From Paenibacillus dakarensis (lineage in GTDB: Bacteria; Bacillota; Bacilli; Paenibacillales; Paenibacillaceae): a stretch of 58,426 nt of DNA. Made by a program: the position numbers and the translations under genes. Below the pieces are notes generated by a model that was given only the letters and a program-made list of their open reading frames with translations, searched no databases and was not told the origin of the DNA. The stretch spans positions 1-58,426 of the forward strand of contig NZ_CDSE01000039.1 of NCBI RefSeq assembly GCF_001373415.1, in the 5' to 3' direction. This document shows positions 35,922 to 46,397 of the stretch, one piece after another; position 1 is the first letter of the stretch, and the number at the start of each line of letters is the position of its first letter.

Positions 35922-36665
35922 ATGAAACAGATATTACTCATCACAGACGGCTGCTCTAATGTTGGTACGAGCCCGGTTATGGCAGCTGCTTGCGCACTGC
36001 AGGAAGGGATCACGGTTAACGTTGTCGGCATCCTTGACTATGGAACCATTGGAGAGCTGGGCGCAAGGGAAATCCAGGAGATTGCGAAGGCTGGCGGAGG
36101 GATTCACCGGATTGTCGGCACCCCCGAGCTTGCCAGAACGATGCAAATGTTAACACGTAAAACGGTTGTTCAGACGATACAGCAGGCTGTAAATAAAGAG
36201 ATTCGGCAAATATTGGGAGGAGGAGGGGCAATTGAGGAACTTCCGCCAGAGAAGCGATCTCAGGTGGTTGAAGTGGTAGATGAGCTTGCTGAAACCTCTC
36301 CTCTTCAGGTAGCACTCTTAATCGACGCCAGTGCCAGTATGAAGCCCAAGCTCGGTGCAGTGGAGGAGGCTATCCGGGATTTGATGCTCAGTCTGAAATC
36401 ACGGCTTGGTTCAAGCAAAATTGCGGTATTTCACTTTCCTGGACGCGGGAGCGGTGAAGATATCGTAAAGGATGTGGATTGGACTTCTGACTTGGACGGT
36501 GCCAGATCTTTATTTCACAGGCTTCAGATGAAAGGTGCGACTCCGACAGGACCGGCCATGCTGAAGGTGATTGATTATTACCGTTATGGTACACTAGAGG
36601 GTAATCAATCATGGCGGGGTGATTCCAGCCAAGAGGAAGGGATATTCGGTGACTACGTTGTCTAA
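35922..36665 (+). CDS. yabS: vWA-domain protein YabS
   Basis: A 247-residue protein. It begins with a vWA-like fold (ILLITDGCSNVGTSP, residues 4-18), and a second such segment follows at ~126 with a MIDAS-like DASAS (ALLIDASASMKPK) and TPTGPAM near the end. vWA proteins bind ligands through a metal ion; the partner is unknown. A GGGAGGG ribosome site precedes the ATG. It overlaps yabT by 17 bases and follows spoIIE, as in Bacillus. Confidence 0.85.
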   Translation: MKQILLITDGCSNVGTSPVMAAACALQEGITVNVVGILDYGTIGELGAREIQEIAKAGGGIHRIVGTPELARTMQMLTRKTVVQTIQQAVNKEIRQILGGGGAIEELPPEKRSQVVEVVDELAETSPLQVALLIDASASMKPKLGAVEEAIRDLMLSLKSRLGSSKIAVFHFPGRGSGEDIVKDVDWTSDLDGARSLFHRLQMKGATPTGPAMLKVIDYYRYGTLEGNQSWRGDSSQEEGIFGDYVV

Positions 36666-37563
36666 TGCCGGTTATCCGCCGGGAACTGTCATTACAGGGA
36701 AGTGGCGGAAGAGTCGATACATCGTGGAACGGATGTTAGGCAAGGGGGCTAACGGCAGAGTCTATCTCGTCCAGCAGCCCGGTTCCTCTGAGCGGTATGC
36801 TCTGAAAATGGGTTATGATGCGCTGGATTTGCAATCGGAGATTAATGTACTCCGTACGTTAAGAGAGAAGATGCCGGATGCATTTTTAGTAGAGGCTGAC
36901 GATCATCAGGACAGCAGCGGAGAAGTGCCTTTTTATGTTATGCGTTATATTGAGGGGAGTCAGCTTCAGCGGTTTGTACGTGTCAGGGGGAAGGAATGGC
37001 TTGGCCTGATAGGACTCAAGCTGCTCGAGAAGCTGATTGTACTTCACAGATCGGGTTACATCTTCGGCGATCTAAAGCCGGAGAATGTTATCGTATCCGC
37101 CTACGGTCAAGTCGAATTGATTGATTATGGCGGCGTTAGCGCAGCCGGACGAAGTGTGAAGCAGTTTACGGAATGGTATGACCGCGGATATTGGAATGCC
37201 GGAAGCCGGACAGGCGATGAGTCCTATGATCTGTTCTCGTTTGCCGTGATGTGTATTCAGCTGCTGGATGAAGAGGCGCTCAAGTCAGCCTCCGCACAGC
37301 TGCCGCAAGTACGAAGCGTTGCTGATCTTCAGGCTGTACTGCGAAAGAGCCCGCAGCTCAGGCCGTATGCCTGCTGGCTGTCCCAAGCTCTTGCTGGTGA
37401 GTTCGCAGATTCACGGGAAGCGTTGAACCTTTGGAAAAGCACGGTGTATGCTCCGTCACGAAGGAGCGGAGGATATGAAAAAGCCCCGCGATGGCTCAAG
37501 AATTCTTTTATCATGTCGCTCATTGTTTTAGGCTGTGCTCTTTATTTATTCCTTCGGCCCTAG
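36649..37563 (+). CDS. yabT: Sporulation-associated Ser/Thr protein kinase YabT
   Basis: A Hanks-type kinase with a C-terminal membrane anchor; in B. subtilis it is DNA-stimulated and phosphorylates RecA and AbrB during sporulation. Visible: glycine loop GKGANGRVY (residues ~23-31), ATP-binding lysine in YALKM, catalytic loop FGDLKPENV, metal motif DYG in place of DFG, and a terminal membrane helix (SLIVLGCALYLFL). 304 residues. The GTG at 36649, six bases after AGAGGAAGGGA, was chosen over a further upstream ATG. Confidence 0.9.
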   Translation: MTTLSNAGYPPGTVITGKWRKSRYIVERMLGKGANGRVYLVQQPGSSERYALKMGYDALDLQSEINVLRTLREKMPDAFLVEADDHQDSSGEVPFYVMRYIEGSQLQRFVRVRGKEWLGLIGLKLLEKLIVLHRSGYIFGDLKPENVIVSAYGQVELIDYGGVSAAGRSVKQFTEWYDRGYWNAGSRTGDESYDLFSFAVMCIQLLDEEALKSASAQLPQVRSVADLQAVLRKSPQLRPYACWLSQALAGEFADSREALNLWKSTVYAPSRRSGGYEKAPRWLKNSFIMSLIVLGCALYLFLRP

Positions 37564-37630
37564 GTGATATATGATGATTGCTCAGGATTCAGCCTTTGTT
37601 ACCGACATAGAAAAAAGGGGATAAGCAAAA

Positions 37631-39070
37631 TTGGAACAGGACCATTTGAAATCCATTATTGAACGTGTCGAGGATGCTGCATGCGAGAAGCAGCTGTGGG
37701 CTGCAGGTGACGTTATCGTTGTTGCTGTTTCCGGTGGCCCGGATTCTGTGGCTTTGCTGCACGTTCTTCATGAGATTTCAAGCCATAGCACACCGCTTCA
37801 ATTGGTATGTGCTCATGTACATCACGGATTTCGGCAGGAATCGGATGAAGAAGCGCTCATGGTGCAGCGCCTTGCTGAAAGCTTAGGAATTGCTGTGGAG
37901 ACCGCTTATATTGATGTGCCTGCATATATGGAGGAAAGCGGGAAAGGTGTTCAGGAGGCAGCACGGGATAAGAGATATGAATTTCTTTTTAAAACAGCTG
38001 CTAAATATGGAGCAAGCTCTATTGCGCTGGCCCATCATGCTGATGACCAGGCAGAAACGGTGCTGATGCGCCTGCTGCGCGGAACAGGCCCGTCCGGCCT
38101 CTCCGGAATGAAAATCAAAAGATTTCAAAATAATATGAAACTGATCCGTCCGTTCCTTCGTATTAACAAGATGGACTTAGTCAAGCTATGCGATGAGCGC
38201 GGTTATTCATATGCGGTCGACGGCAGCAACATGACGACCAAATACCGCCGCAATGCTGTTCGTTTGGAGGTGCTTCCGTTTCTGGAGCAGTATAACGGCC
38301 AGATATCCAACTCCCTCAATCAGCTCGCTGAGGTGTCTGGGGAGGAAGATGATTTTATGGAGCTTGCTGCGGAGAATGCTTACCGTTCCTGCGTACAGGA
38401 GATCGATGGAAGGCTCGTATTCGACGCGCCTTCCTTTTTGGGCTTACATGTCGCTTTACAACGGCGTTTGATTAAACTAATATTAAATTATCTGTCGGCA
38501 GACCAGGAAAACTCCGATTTTATTAAAATTGAAGCGGTTCGCCAAGGGGTTTTGCGGGATAATCGGTCCAATTGGCGTCTGGATTTAGGAGGAGGCTTGA
38601 CCTGTATCCGCGAATACGGGAAGATCAGTTTTACCCCTAAGCCGCCTGCAGTACAGAAAGGCTACATATATCAGCTTTATTCTCCTGATGGCCCCGACCT
38701 GGTTTTGCCGGAAATCGGAAAGACTTTGAGGATAACACGTATGGATGGAGAAGGAATGAGGGATGCCATTAAAAGGTCCTCATTTGAGGCATTCTTTGAT
38801 GCGAATCAGCTTGCCTTCCCTTTGACTGTACGTTGCAGAGAGCCTGGAGACAAGATGAAAGTCATGGGATTAAACGGCAGCAAAAAGGTGAAAGATATTC
38901 TCATTGATGAGAAAGTGCCTCCGTCTGTCCGTCCCAACATTCCCATCGTATGTGATGCCTTAGGGAGCATCCTATGGATTCCAGGTGTAAGACGTTCTAT
39001 TCACGCCGCCGTAGGGCGGCATACATCATGTATTCTCCGCATACAACTCGTGAATGCGGAGGGAGTGTAA
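37631..39070 (+). CDS. tilS: tRNA(Ile)-lysidine synthase
   Basis: Converts C34 of the AUA-reading tRNA-Ile to lysidine using lysine and ATP. N-type ATP pyrophosphatase P-loop SGGPDSVALLHVL near residue 36, LAHHADDQAETVLMRLLRG, then the TilS C-terminal domain. 479 residues. It starts at TTG with AAAAGGGG upstream. It is followed by hpt and ftsH as in Bacillus. Confidence 0.95.
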   Translation: MEQDHLKSIIERVEDAACEKQLWAAGDVIVVAVSGGPDSVALLHVLHEISSHSTPLQLVCAHVHHGFRQESDEEALMVQRLAESLGIAVETAYIDVPAYMEESGKGVQEAARDKRYEFLFKTAAKYGASSIALAHHADDQAETVLMRLLRGTGPSGLSGMKIKRFQNNMKLIRPFLRINKMDLVKLCDERGYSYAVDGSNMTTKYRRNAVRLEVLPFLEQYNGQISNSLNQLAEVSGEEDDFMELAAENAYRSCVQEIDGRLVFDAPSFLGLHVALQRRLIKLILNYLSADQENSDFIKIEAVRQGVLRDNRSNWRLDLGGGLTCIREYGKISFTPKPPAVQKGYIYQLYSPDGPDLVLPEIGKTLRITRMDGEGMRDAIKRSSFEAFFDANQLAFPLTVRCREPGDKMKVMGLNGSKKVKDILIDEKVPPSVRPNIPIVCDALGSILWIPGVRRSIHAAVGRHTSCILRIQLVNAEGV

Positions 39071-39130
39071 AATCTCGGAATGGCCTATTTTACACTTTCA
39101 TAAGTATAAACACGTAGGAGGTTCTCACAG

Positions 39131-39670
39131 TTGCAGAATGACATTCAAGAAGTACTCATTAGTGAAGAGGAAATTCAAACAAAGGTTAAGGAATTAGGGG
39201 AAAAGCTAAGCGCAGAATACGCGGGACGCAATCCTTTAGTGATTTGTGTTCTCAAGGGTGCGTTTATTTTTATGGCTGATTTGGTTAAAAACATTACAGT
39301 ACCTATTGAGCTCGATTTTATGGCGGTTTCGAGTTACGGCGCTTCAACAAAGTCATCCGGGGTCGTTAAAATTATTAAAGATCTTGATGTATCGGTTGAA
39401 GGCAGAGACGTACTGATTGTTGAGGATATTATTGACAGCGGACTGACACTCAGCTACTTGATTGAGCTGTTAGAGAACCGTAAGGCGAAGTCCGTTGCCG
39501 TGGTGACGCTGTTTGATAAACCTGCACGCCGGACTGTCCAGATGCAGGCGGATTATACCGGGTTTACCATTCCTGATGCTTTTGTTGTAGGATACGGTCT
39601 TGATTATGCCGAGCATTACCGGAACCTTCCTTACGTCGGGGTTTTAAAACCGGAGATTTACAGCAACTAA
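39131..39670 (+). CDS. hpt: Hypoxanthine phosphoribosyltransferase
   Basis: Purine salvage: makes IMP (and GMP) from the base and PRPP. PRPP motif [17 protein letters not shown] (residues ~97-113), substrate loop [11 protein letters not shown] and the C-terminal [19 protein letters not shown]. 179 residues. It starts at TTG after TAGGAGG. In Bacillus Hpt and TilS together regulate ftsH; the order tilS-hpt-ftsH is kept here. Confidence 0.96.
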   Translation: MQNDIQEVLISEEEIQTKVKELGEKLSAEYAGRNPLVICVLKGAFIFMADLVKNITVPIELDFMAVSSYGASTKSSGVVKIIKDLDVSVEGRDVLIVEDIIDSGLTLSYLIELLENRKAKSVAVVTLFDKPARRTVQMQADYTGFTIPDAFVVGYGLDYAEHYRNLPYVGVLKPEIYSN

Positions 39671-39712
39671 ACAACCATGCTGGCTCACAGATCTCTGCTC
39701 CGTCCCGCCTTG

Positions 39713-39742
39713 TTGAGATGGTTAGACAGGCTGTGGTAAAAT
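39713..39742 (+). promoter_or_regulatory. Probable sigma-A promoter of ftsH
   Basis: TTGAGA and TAAAAT with an 18-base spacer, 30 bases before the ATG. Confidence 0.6.
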
Positions 39743-39772
39743 ATCTTATGTGTCTTTGAGAGGAGGTAGGGG

Positions 39773-41842
39773 ATGAATCGGTTCATCCGGAATTCTGGTT
39801 TTTATTTGATTCTATTTTTAGTCGTGGTGGGCATCGTACAATTCGTTACCAACGGCAACGAAGTAGCCGATACCCCTAGGTATGATCAGCTGCGGCAGGA
39901 AATTAAGGCCAACAACATAAAAGAAATAACAGCTCAATTTGACGGTTATGCATATCTTGTGACCGGTAAATATAATACACCGAAAGGTGAAAATAAGTCA
40001 GAGAACTTTTCGACCTATATTCCGGCTACGGACGACGCGCTGAATGAACTTGTTTCGGCGAGCGAACAGAATGGTATTGCATTCAACGTTAAGAAAATGG
40101 AAGGCCAAAGCATCTGGCTGACCTTGTTATCATCTTTTATACCGCTCGTAATCATGTTTATCCTGTTCTTCTTCCTGTTTAATCAGGCACAGGGCGGCGG
40201 CGGCAAAGTCATGAACTTTGGTAAGAGTAAAGCCCGTCTGTATAATGAAGAGAAGAAGAAGGTTACATTTGAGGATGTGGCTGGTGCTGACGAGGAGAAA
40301 CAGGAGCTTGTTGAAGTCGTTGACTTCCTGAAAGATCCGCGGAAATTTAACACGGTAGGCGCTCGCATACCTAAAGGTGTGCTTCTTGTGGGCCCTCCAG
40401 GTACAGGTAAAACCCTCCTTGCCCGTGCAGTTGCAGGTGAAGCAGGTGTACCGTTCTTCAGTATCTCCGGTTCTGACTTCGTCGAAATGTTTGTCGGTGT
40501 CGGGGCATCACGTGTACGTGATTTGTTCGAGAATGCGAAGAAGAACGCTCCTTGTATTATCTTTATAGATGAAATTGATGCGGTTGGTCGTCAGCGTGGC
40601 GCCGGTCTTGGCGGCGGACATGACGAACGTGAGCAAACGCTCAACCAATTGCTCGTAGAGATGGATGGATTCGGCGCCAACGAAGGTATCATTATCGTGG
40701 CTGCAACGAACCGTCCGGATATTCTTGACCCGGCCTTGCTTCGTCCAGGTCGTTTCGACCGTCAGATTACGGTTGATCGTCCGGATGTGAAGGGCCGTGA
40801 AGCAGTATTGAAGGTACACGCTCGTAATAAACCGCTGACGAAGGATGTTAGACTGGACATTATTGCGAAGCGGACAACGGGCTTCACAGGTGCTGACCTG
40901 GAGAACCTGTTGAATGAAGCGGCACTGCTTGCAGCACGCCGCAATCGTAAGGACATCTCCATGAAAGAAGTAGATGAAGCGATTGACCGCGTTATTGTCG
41001 GTACTGAGAAGCGCAGCCGCGTGATCAGCGACCGTGAGAAGCGTATTGTAGCTTACCACGAAGCAGGTCATACGATTGTTGGATATTTCCTTGAGCACGC
41101 TGACATGGTGCATAAAGTAACCATTATCCCTCGTGGACGTGCCGGCGGATATGTTATCATGATGCCGAAGGAAGACCGCATGCTTGTAACGAAGCAGGAG
41201 CTTCTTGACCGTGTTACCGGTTTGCTTGGCGGCCGCGTAGCGGAGGAGCTGTTCATCGGTGAAATCGGAACCGGTGCTTATAGTGACTTCCAGCAGGCAA
41301 CAGGCATCATCCGCAGCATGATTGTGGAATATGGTATGAGTGAGAAGCTTGGACCTATGCAGTTCGGTACATCCCAAGGCCAGGTGTTCCTTGGTCGCGA
41401 TATCGGTCATGAGCAAAATTACAGTGACCAAATCGCTTATGAAATTGACCAGGAAATGCAGCGTTTCATCAATGATTGCTATGAGAAATGTAAACAGCTG
41501 CTCACAGAACATGCTAAGGAAGTTCATTTGATCGCAAATACACTTCTTGAGGAAGAGACACTCGAGCTTGAGCAAATCAAACAATTGATTGAGACAGGTT
41601 CATTGAGTAAAAAAGACTCAGAAGATGGCAGCGGTCAAGGATCATCCGAGAATGGTGAGCCTGTGATCGACAACATTGGTGATGTTCGCGTTCGGATTCA
41701 AGGTAAAGATGAGGCTGACCCAGCTACATCGACTGAAGAAATTCCGAATAACCCGTTAGACAACAATGATCCTGAGCGTAAGAATCCGGACGGCAAAACG
41801 CCTCCAAGCGGATCGGACAGTGGAAAAGACGGTTTGAACTAA
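39773..41842 (+). CDS. ftsH: ATP-dependent zinc metalloprotease FtsH
   Basis: Membrane AAA+ protease that removes damaged or regulatory proteins. Two membrane helices (residues ~8-26 and ~115-137) frame an extracellular domain. Walker A GPPGTGKT at ~207, Walker [10 protein letters not shown], second-region GATNRPD-type [10 protein letters not shown], zinc site HEAGH at ~428 and a distal Asp/Glu in the peptidase domain. The C-terminal ~70 residues are a disordered, acidic Ser/Pro/Gly tail. 689 residues. AGGAGG precedes the ATG. Confidence 0.97.
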   Translation: MNRFIRNSGFYLILFLVVVGIVQFVTNGNEVADTPRYDQLRQEIKANNIKEITAQFDGYAYLVTGKYNTPKGENKSENFSTYIPATDDALNELVSASEQNGIAFNVKKMEGQSIWLTLLSSFIPLVIMFILFFFLFNQAQGGGGKVMNFGKSKARLYNEEKKKVTFEDVAGADEEKQELVEVVDFLKDPRKFNTVGARIPKGVLLVGPPGTGKTLLARAVAGEAGVPFFSISGSDFVEMFVGVGASRVRDLFENAKKNAPCIIFIDEIDAVGRQRGAGLGGGHDEREQTLNQLLVEMDGFGANEGIIIVAATNRPDILDPALLRPGRFDRQITVDRPDVKGREAVLKVHARNKPLTKDVRLDIIAKRTTGFTGADLENLLNEAALLAARRNRKDISMKEVDEAIDRVIVGTEKRSRVISDREKRIVAYHEAGHTIVGYFLEHADMVHKVTIIPRGRAGGYVIMMPKEDRMLVTKQELLDRVTGLLGGRVAEELFIGEIGTGAYSDFQQATGIIRSMIVEYGMSEKLGPMQFGTSQGQVFLGRDIGHEQNYSDQIAYEIDQEMQRFINDCYEKCKQLLTEHAKEVHLIANTLLEEETLELEQIKQLIETGSLSKKDSEDGSGQGSSENGEPVIDNIGDVRVRIQGKDEADPATSTEEIPNNPLDNNDPERKNPDGKTPPSGSDSGKDGLN

Positions 41843-41876
41843 TAAAAGCGATAAACCTCGCATTCCGAATAAAAAT

Positions 41877-41920
41877 AAAGAACCGGAGAACGATAATTCG
41901 TTTTCCGGTTCTTTTTGTGC
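41877..41920 (+). terminator. Terminator after ftsH
   Basis: AAAGAACCGGAgAACG pairs with CGTTtTCCGGTTCTTT over a six-base loop; the tail is T-rich. Confidence 0.9.
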
Positions 41921-41931
41921 TTCTTGTCACA

Positions 41932-41960
41932 TTGACAGCATATCGAACCTTGTGTACATT
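41932..41960 (+). promoter_or_regulatory. Sigma-A promoter of the nadABC-coaX operon
   Basis: TTGACA and TACATT with a 17-base spacer, 108 bases before nadA. No clear operator repeat was recognised in the leader. Confidence 0.75.
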
Positions 41961-42067
41961 TAGTGATAAACGACAGGTGCTTCGTTTCACAAAGGGGAAA
42001 CAGGCATCTGGGGCAAGGTTGATCAGCGGCTCATAAAGCCGCAATACATAAGGGGAGAGGGTCAATC

Positions 42068-43006
42068 GTGGAAGCACTGGCACTGGAGCGAAAAGTGGAG
42101 CAAAACCGTGAATTGCGAGAACGCCTGATGCAGTTGAAAAAGGAGCGCAATGCCATTATTTTGGCGCATTATTATCAGCGGGATGAAATTCAGGAAGTGG
42201 CAGATTTTCGGGGAGATTCATTCTTGCTTGCACAGAAAGCTGCACAGACCGATGCAGATGTCATCGTATTTTGCGGTGTGCATTTCATGGGTGAGAGCGC
42301 AAAAATCCTGGCACCGAACAAGACTGTACTTATTCCTGATGAGCGTGCAGGGTGTCCGATGGCAGATATGGTTAACGTGGATGGGCTCCGGAAATTGAAA
42401 GCACAGCACCCGAACGCAAAGGTTGTTACATATATAAACTCATCTGCCGAGATCAAGGCGGAGACAGACATTTGCTGCACTTCTTCTAATGCTGTAAAGG
42501 TTATTCAGTCCGTAGATTCTGATGAAATTATATGGGTCCCTGATAAAAACCTAGGTCACTATGTTCAGCAGCATACAGACAAAAAGATGATTATCTGGGA
42601 AGGCTACTGTAATACCCATGACATGCTGACTGTAAAAGATGTGGTAGAGATGAAAGCCAAATATCCGAATGCTGAATTTGTGGTCCACCCGGAGTGTCGT
42701 CCTGAAGTTGTTGCCATGGGTGACTTTGTGGGAAGCACTACAGCGATTCTGGAATATTGCAGAGATTCATCCTGCAAGGAATTCATCGTAGGTACGGAGG
42801 ATGGAACCGGATATCAGCTTCGTTTAGACAGCCCGGATAAAACCTTCCACTTTGCAACCAAGTTTCTTGTATGTCCAAACATGAAGGTGAATAACCTTAA
42901 GAAGCTGGTTAAATGTCTTGAAACCATGAAGCCGCAAATCTATGTACCGCCCGTTGTTGCAGATAAGGCTAGAACCTCTTTAGAGCGCATGTTACAAGTA
43001 AAGTAG
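42068..43006 (+). CDS. nadA: Quinolinate synthase A
   Basis: Condenses iminoaspartate (from NadB) with DHAP to quinolinate, using a [4Fe-4S] cluster. The three probable cluster cysteines are Cys96 (RAGCPMAD), Cys181 (WEGYCNTHD) and Cys269 (FLVCPNMK), with spacing of about 86 residues as in other NadA proteins; AHYYQRDEIQEVADF near residue 33 is a family mark. 312 residues, the compact form. It starts at GTG after AGGGGAGAGGG. First gene of the NAD operon. Confidence 0.95.
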   Translation: MEALALERKVEQNRELRERLMQLKKERNAIILAHYYQRDEIQEVADFRGDSFLLAQKAAQTDADVIVFCGVHFMGESAKILAPNKTVLIPDERAGCPMADMVNVDGLRKLKAQHPNAKVVTYINSSAEIKAETDICCTSSNAVKVIQSVDSDEIIWVPDKNLGHYVQQHTDKKMIIWEGYCNTHDMLTVKDVVEMKAKYPNAEFVVHPECRPEVVAMGDFVGSTTAILEYCRDSSCKEFIVGTEDGTGYQLRLDSPDKTFHFATKFLVCPNMKVNNLKKLVKCLETMKPQIYVPPVVADKARTSLERMLQVK

Positions 43007-43042
43007 CATGCGCTACTCTTCGCTAAAAGACAGGTGAATGAC

Positions 43043-44659
43043 GTGATACCGCAGTATTTAGTTGATTTTGATCTGCAGCAATTACCGGCAGTAGAGACGG
43101 ATGTGATCGTAATTGGCTCTGGTATTGCCGGATTATATACAGCGATTGAAGCGGGTGCTGACCGCAGCGTATTGCTCATTACTAAAAAATCATTAATGGA
43201 AAGCAACACACGTTATGCCCAAGGAGGCATAGCGGCTGTGACAGCTGAGGACGACTCCCCTGCATATCACCGGCATGATACGCTTCTGGCCGGTGCCGGT
43301 TTATGTTCTTCCGGTGCCGTGGATGCGTTGGTTCATGAAGGTCCGGCTGGTGTGCAGGAGTTGATCCGGTTAGGCACCATATTTGATGTGGAAGATGGTG
43401 AGCTCGCATTGACGAAGGAGGGTGCGCATAGCCACAGGCGCATTTTACATGCGAATGGGGATGCAACCGGCTATGAAATTGTGCGTTCACTTTCCCATCA
43501 GGTAGAGCAGCATCACAATATAACGGTGTGGGATGATCATTTTGTGATTGATCTGGTTACACAGGATAATGAATGTCTCGGTGTGCTGGTACAGATGCCG
43601 GACGGAAGCCGTGTGTTTGTACGAGGGCAGGCAACCGTGTTATGCTCCGGTGGGGCCGGTCAGCTGTACCGCTATACAACCAATCCTGAGGTTGCAACAG
43701 GAGACGGGGTTGCTATGGCATATCGTGCAGGTGCTGAGATCAGGGATATGGAGTTTATCCAATTCCATCCGACCGCGCTTAGCTATTCAGGAGCACCCCG
43801 TTTTTTAATTTCTGAAGCGGTACGGGGTGAAGGGGCTTACTTGCGGAATATTAAAGGTGAACGCTTTATGGAGCGATATCATGAATTACTCGAACTTGCC
43901 CCACGTGATATCGTGGCTAGAGCGATCGTAAGTGAAATGGAAGAGACCCGCTCCACATTTGTCTATCTTGATATTACGCATGAGTCACCTGAAATGGTGA
44001 AGCGCCGCTTTCCGACGATTTATGAAACCTGTATGCGCTATGGACTGGATTTAACGACAGATTGGATTCCCGTATCTCCGGCAGCGCATTATATGATGGG
44101 TGGCGTGAAGACCACCTTATATGGGGAGACCAGTATACTCCGTCTTTTCGCTTGTGGTGAAGTTTCATCCACGGGTGTACATGGGGCGAATCGGCTGGCA
44201 AGCAACTCCTTGTCGGAAGCCCTTGTTTATGGACGAAGAATTGTGGAGCGGATCAGACAGCTGCCCCTGAGTTCTCCGGATCCAGTTCCCGTGTCTTTTA
44301 GCTTAAATCGTAAAGAGTCCCCTTCGCAGCCGATTGTGGAACGCCGGTTAAAGCTGCAAAAAGTGATGGTCAGGTATGCAGGACTTCGGCGCAGCAAGGA
44401 TACACTGCTCCGGGCATTAGATGACTTAAACCGCCAGCTGCCCCTGTTCCACTCTGTGTTGACGAGACGGGAAGAATATGAGTTCGCGAATATGCTCACC
44501 AGCTCCCTGTTAGTGATCCAGGCTGCGCTGCAGCGTGAAGAGAGTCGGGGGGCTCACTACCGTGAGGATTTTCCGATGCGGGATAATGAAGGCTGGCGCA
44601 AGCATATTATTCATACTCGTGATCAAGGGATGACGGAGGAATACAGTGATGATGTTTAA
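43043..44659 (+). CDS. nadB: L-aspartate oxidase
   Basis: FAD enzyme of the succinate dehydrogenase family; oxidises L-aspartate to iminoaspartate for NadA. FAD loop VIVIGSGIAGLYTA near residue 21, ARYAQGGIAAV-type segment (TRYAQGGIAAV), the active-site region EFIQFHPTAL and HYMMGGVKT. The GTG at 43043 is five bases after AGGTGA; the alternative GTG at 43034 lies inside that site. 538 residues. It overlaps nadC by 11 bases. Confidence 0.95.
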   Translation: MIPQYLVDFDLQQLPAVETDVIVIGSGIAGLYTAIEAGADRSVLLITKKSLMESNTRYAQGGIAAVTAEDDSPAYHRHDTLLAGAGLCSSGAVDALVHEGPAGVQELIRLGTIFDVEDGELALTKEGAHSHRRILHANGDATGYEIVRSLSHQVEQHHNITVWDDHFVIDLVTQDNECLGVLVQMPDGSRVFVRGQATVLCSGGAGQLYRYTTNPEVATGDGVAMAYRAGAEIRDMEFIQFHPTALSYSGAPRFLISEAVRGEGAYLRNIKGERFMERYHELLELAPRDIVARAIVSEMEETRSTFVYLDITHESPEMVKRRFPTIYETCMRYGLDLTTDWIPVSPAAHYMMGGVKTTLYGETSILRLFACGEVSSTGVHGANRLASNSLSEALVYGRRIVERIRQLPLSSPDPVPVSFSLNRKESPSQPIVERRLKLQKVMVRYAGLRRSKDTLLRALDDLNRQLPLFHSVLTRREEYEFANMLTSSLLVIQAALQREESRGAHYREDFPMRDNEGWRKHIIHTRDQGMTEEYSDDV

Positions 44660-45524
44660 CGGATATAATGAAAGCTTAGCAGAGAATATTCGGAATTGGC
44701 TGCGTGAGGATATTGGATCAGGGGATATTACGTCGCTATCGACGATTCCAGAGGGGCATGAATCGAAAGGGATTATCCATGCTAAAGAAGGCGGCATTGC
44801 AGCGGGTATGCCGGTGGCTGAGCTTGTCTTTCAGATTGTGGATAAGAACCTGATCTTTAAAGCCCATGTCAAGGATGGCGAACGGGTGAACAAGGGAGAT
44901 ATTCTGGCAGAGGTTGAGGGCAGTACACACCGGATTTTGACCGGGGAGCGGTTGGCCCTTAATCTCTTGCAGCGCTTATCTGGTATAGCCACAAGGACGC
45001 AGGCTTATGTGGATGCCCTTGAAGGCCTCCCAACCAGACTGGTGGATACGCGTAAAACAACACCGGGTCACCGGATGCTGGAGAAATACGCAGTTCGTGT
45101 CGGTGGGGGAGCTAACCACCGTTTCGGTTTATATGATGCGGTAATGATCAAGGATAATCATATCAAGGGAGCGGGCGGCATTGCTCAGGCAGTGAGCAGA
45201 GCACGGAATCAGATTCCGCACACCATGAAGATTGAAGTGGAAACCGAGTCTCTGGCTCAAATTGACGAGGCACTAACCGCTGGTGCTGATATTATTATGC
45301 TCGATAATATGGACCCTGTGATGATGGCGGAGGCTGTAAAGCGGATTAAGGCGGTTTCTCCGCATGTGACGACAGAAGCCTCCGGCAATGTTACACTTGA
45401 AACGGTGCGGACAATAGCCATGACGGGCGTCGATGTTATTTCTGTAGGCCGATTGACGTATTCTTTTAACAGCTTGGACATCAGCTTAGACTTAAACGCC
45501 AAGAAAGGAGGCGGAGCATCATGA
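44649..45524 (+). CDS. nadC: Nicotinate-nucleotide pyrophosphorylase (carboxylating)
   Basis: Converts quinolinate and PRPP to nicotinate mononucleotide. Family motifs [11 protein letters not shown] near residue 19, [31 protein letters not shown] and the C-terminal [11 protein letters not shown]. The ATG at 44649 is eight bases from GGAGGA; GTG at 44646 and ATG at 44652 are alternatives. 291 residues. It ends overlapping coaX (ATGA). Confidence 0.95.
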   Translation: MMFNGYNESLAENIRNWLREDIGSGDITSLSTIPEGHESKGIIHAKEGGIAAGMPVAELVFQIVDKNLIFKAHVKDGERVNKGDILAEVEGSTHRILTGERLALNLLQRLSGIATRTQAYVDALEGLPTRLVDTRKTTPGHRMLEKYAVRVGGGANHRFGLYDAVMIKDNHIKGAGGIAQAVSRARNQIPHTMKIEVETESLAQIDEALTAGADIIMLDNMDPVMMAEAVKRIKAVSPHVTTEASGNVTLETVRTIAMTGVDVISVGRLTYSFNSLDISLDLNAKKGGGAS

Positions 45525-46285
45525 TTTTGGTTGTAGATGTTGGGAACACGAATATCGTGTTAGGTATTTATCAAGGCAAGGGGCTTCTCCATCACTTTCG
45601 GATCAGTACCTCGCGTCAATCTACGGTAGATGAGTACGGAGTGTTAATTCATAATCTGTTTCAAATGTCCGATATTTTGGTAAGCGAAATAGAAGGAGTT
45701 ATCGTTTCTTCTGTTGTTCCTCCTTTGGTGGGCGTGGTGGAAGAAATGTGCCTGAAATATATTAAGAAAACTCCGTATATAGTAGGCCCGGGAATAAAAA
45801 CAGGGCTGAACCTTCGTTATGAGAATCCGAGGGAGGTTGGTGCTGACCGTATTGTAAATGCAGTGGCGGCTGTAGATAAGTACGGCGGCCCTCTCATTGT
45901 CGTGGACTTTGGAACTGCCACTACATTTGACTGCATCGATAACCAGGGGAATTATCTCGGAGGGGCAATTGTGCCAGGCATTGGCATCGCTGCTGAAGCA
46001 CTTGTTCAGCGGGCTTCGAAACTTCCGCGGATTGAGCTCGAGAAGCCGAAAAAGGTCATCGGCCGCAATACGGTTCACGCCATGCAGGCGGGCATTATTT
46101 TTGGTTATGCGGGCCAGGTGGACGGCCTTGTGAAGCGTATTAAAGCAGAGATGGGTTCGGATGATGTGAAGGTGATCGCAACCGGGGGATTAGCAGAGCT
46201 GATCGCAAGCGAAACAGATTCGATTGATGAGATTGACTCGATGCTTACTCTGGAAGGTCTGCGGATCATTTATGAACGAAATTAA
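45521..46285 (+). CDS. coaX: Type III pantothenate kinase
   Basis: First step of CoA synthesis, phosphorylating pantothenate; the ASKHA-fold type that needs a monovalent cation. Phosphate loops [14 protein letters not shown] (residues 5-18) and [10 protein letters not shown], and substrate region GADRIVNA. 254 residues. It overlaps nadC by four bases, placing the CoA gene at the end of the NAD operon; in Bacillus coaX follows ftsH directly. Confidence 0.95.
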   Translation: MILVVDVGNTNIVLGIYQGKGLLHHFRISTSRQSTVDEYGVLIHNLFQMSDILVSEIEGVIVSSVVPPLVGVVEEMCLKYIKKTPYIVGPGIKTGLNLRYENPREVGADRIVNAVAAVDKYGGPLIVVDFGTATTFDCIDNQGNYLGGAIVPGIGIAAEALVQRASKLPRIELEKPKKVIGRNTVHAMQAGIIFGYAGQVDGLVKRIKAEMGSDDVKVIATGGLAELIASETDSIDEIDSMLTLEGLRIIYERN

Positions 46286-46397
46286 CTGGAATTTAAATTT
46301 TATGGTAATCTGATCAAACAAATGACGGATTATAGAGTTATATATGATGAGGGTTTTACACATGCTTTTACAACAAGAAAGACAAGGAGGCTGTAAG

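Noticed and set aside
40508..41584. A 358-codon reverse-strand open frame inside ftsH
   Set aside because: It is antisense to a highly conserved gene, is rich in His, Cys and Leu, has no family features, and arises from ftsH codon bias.
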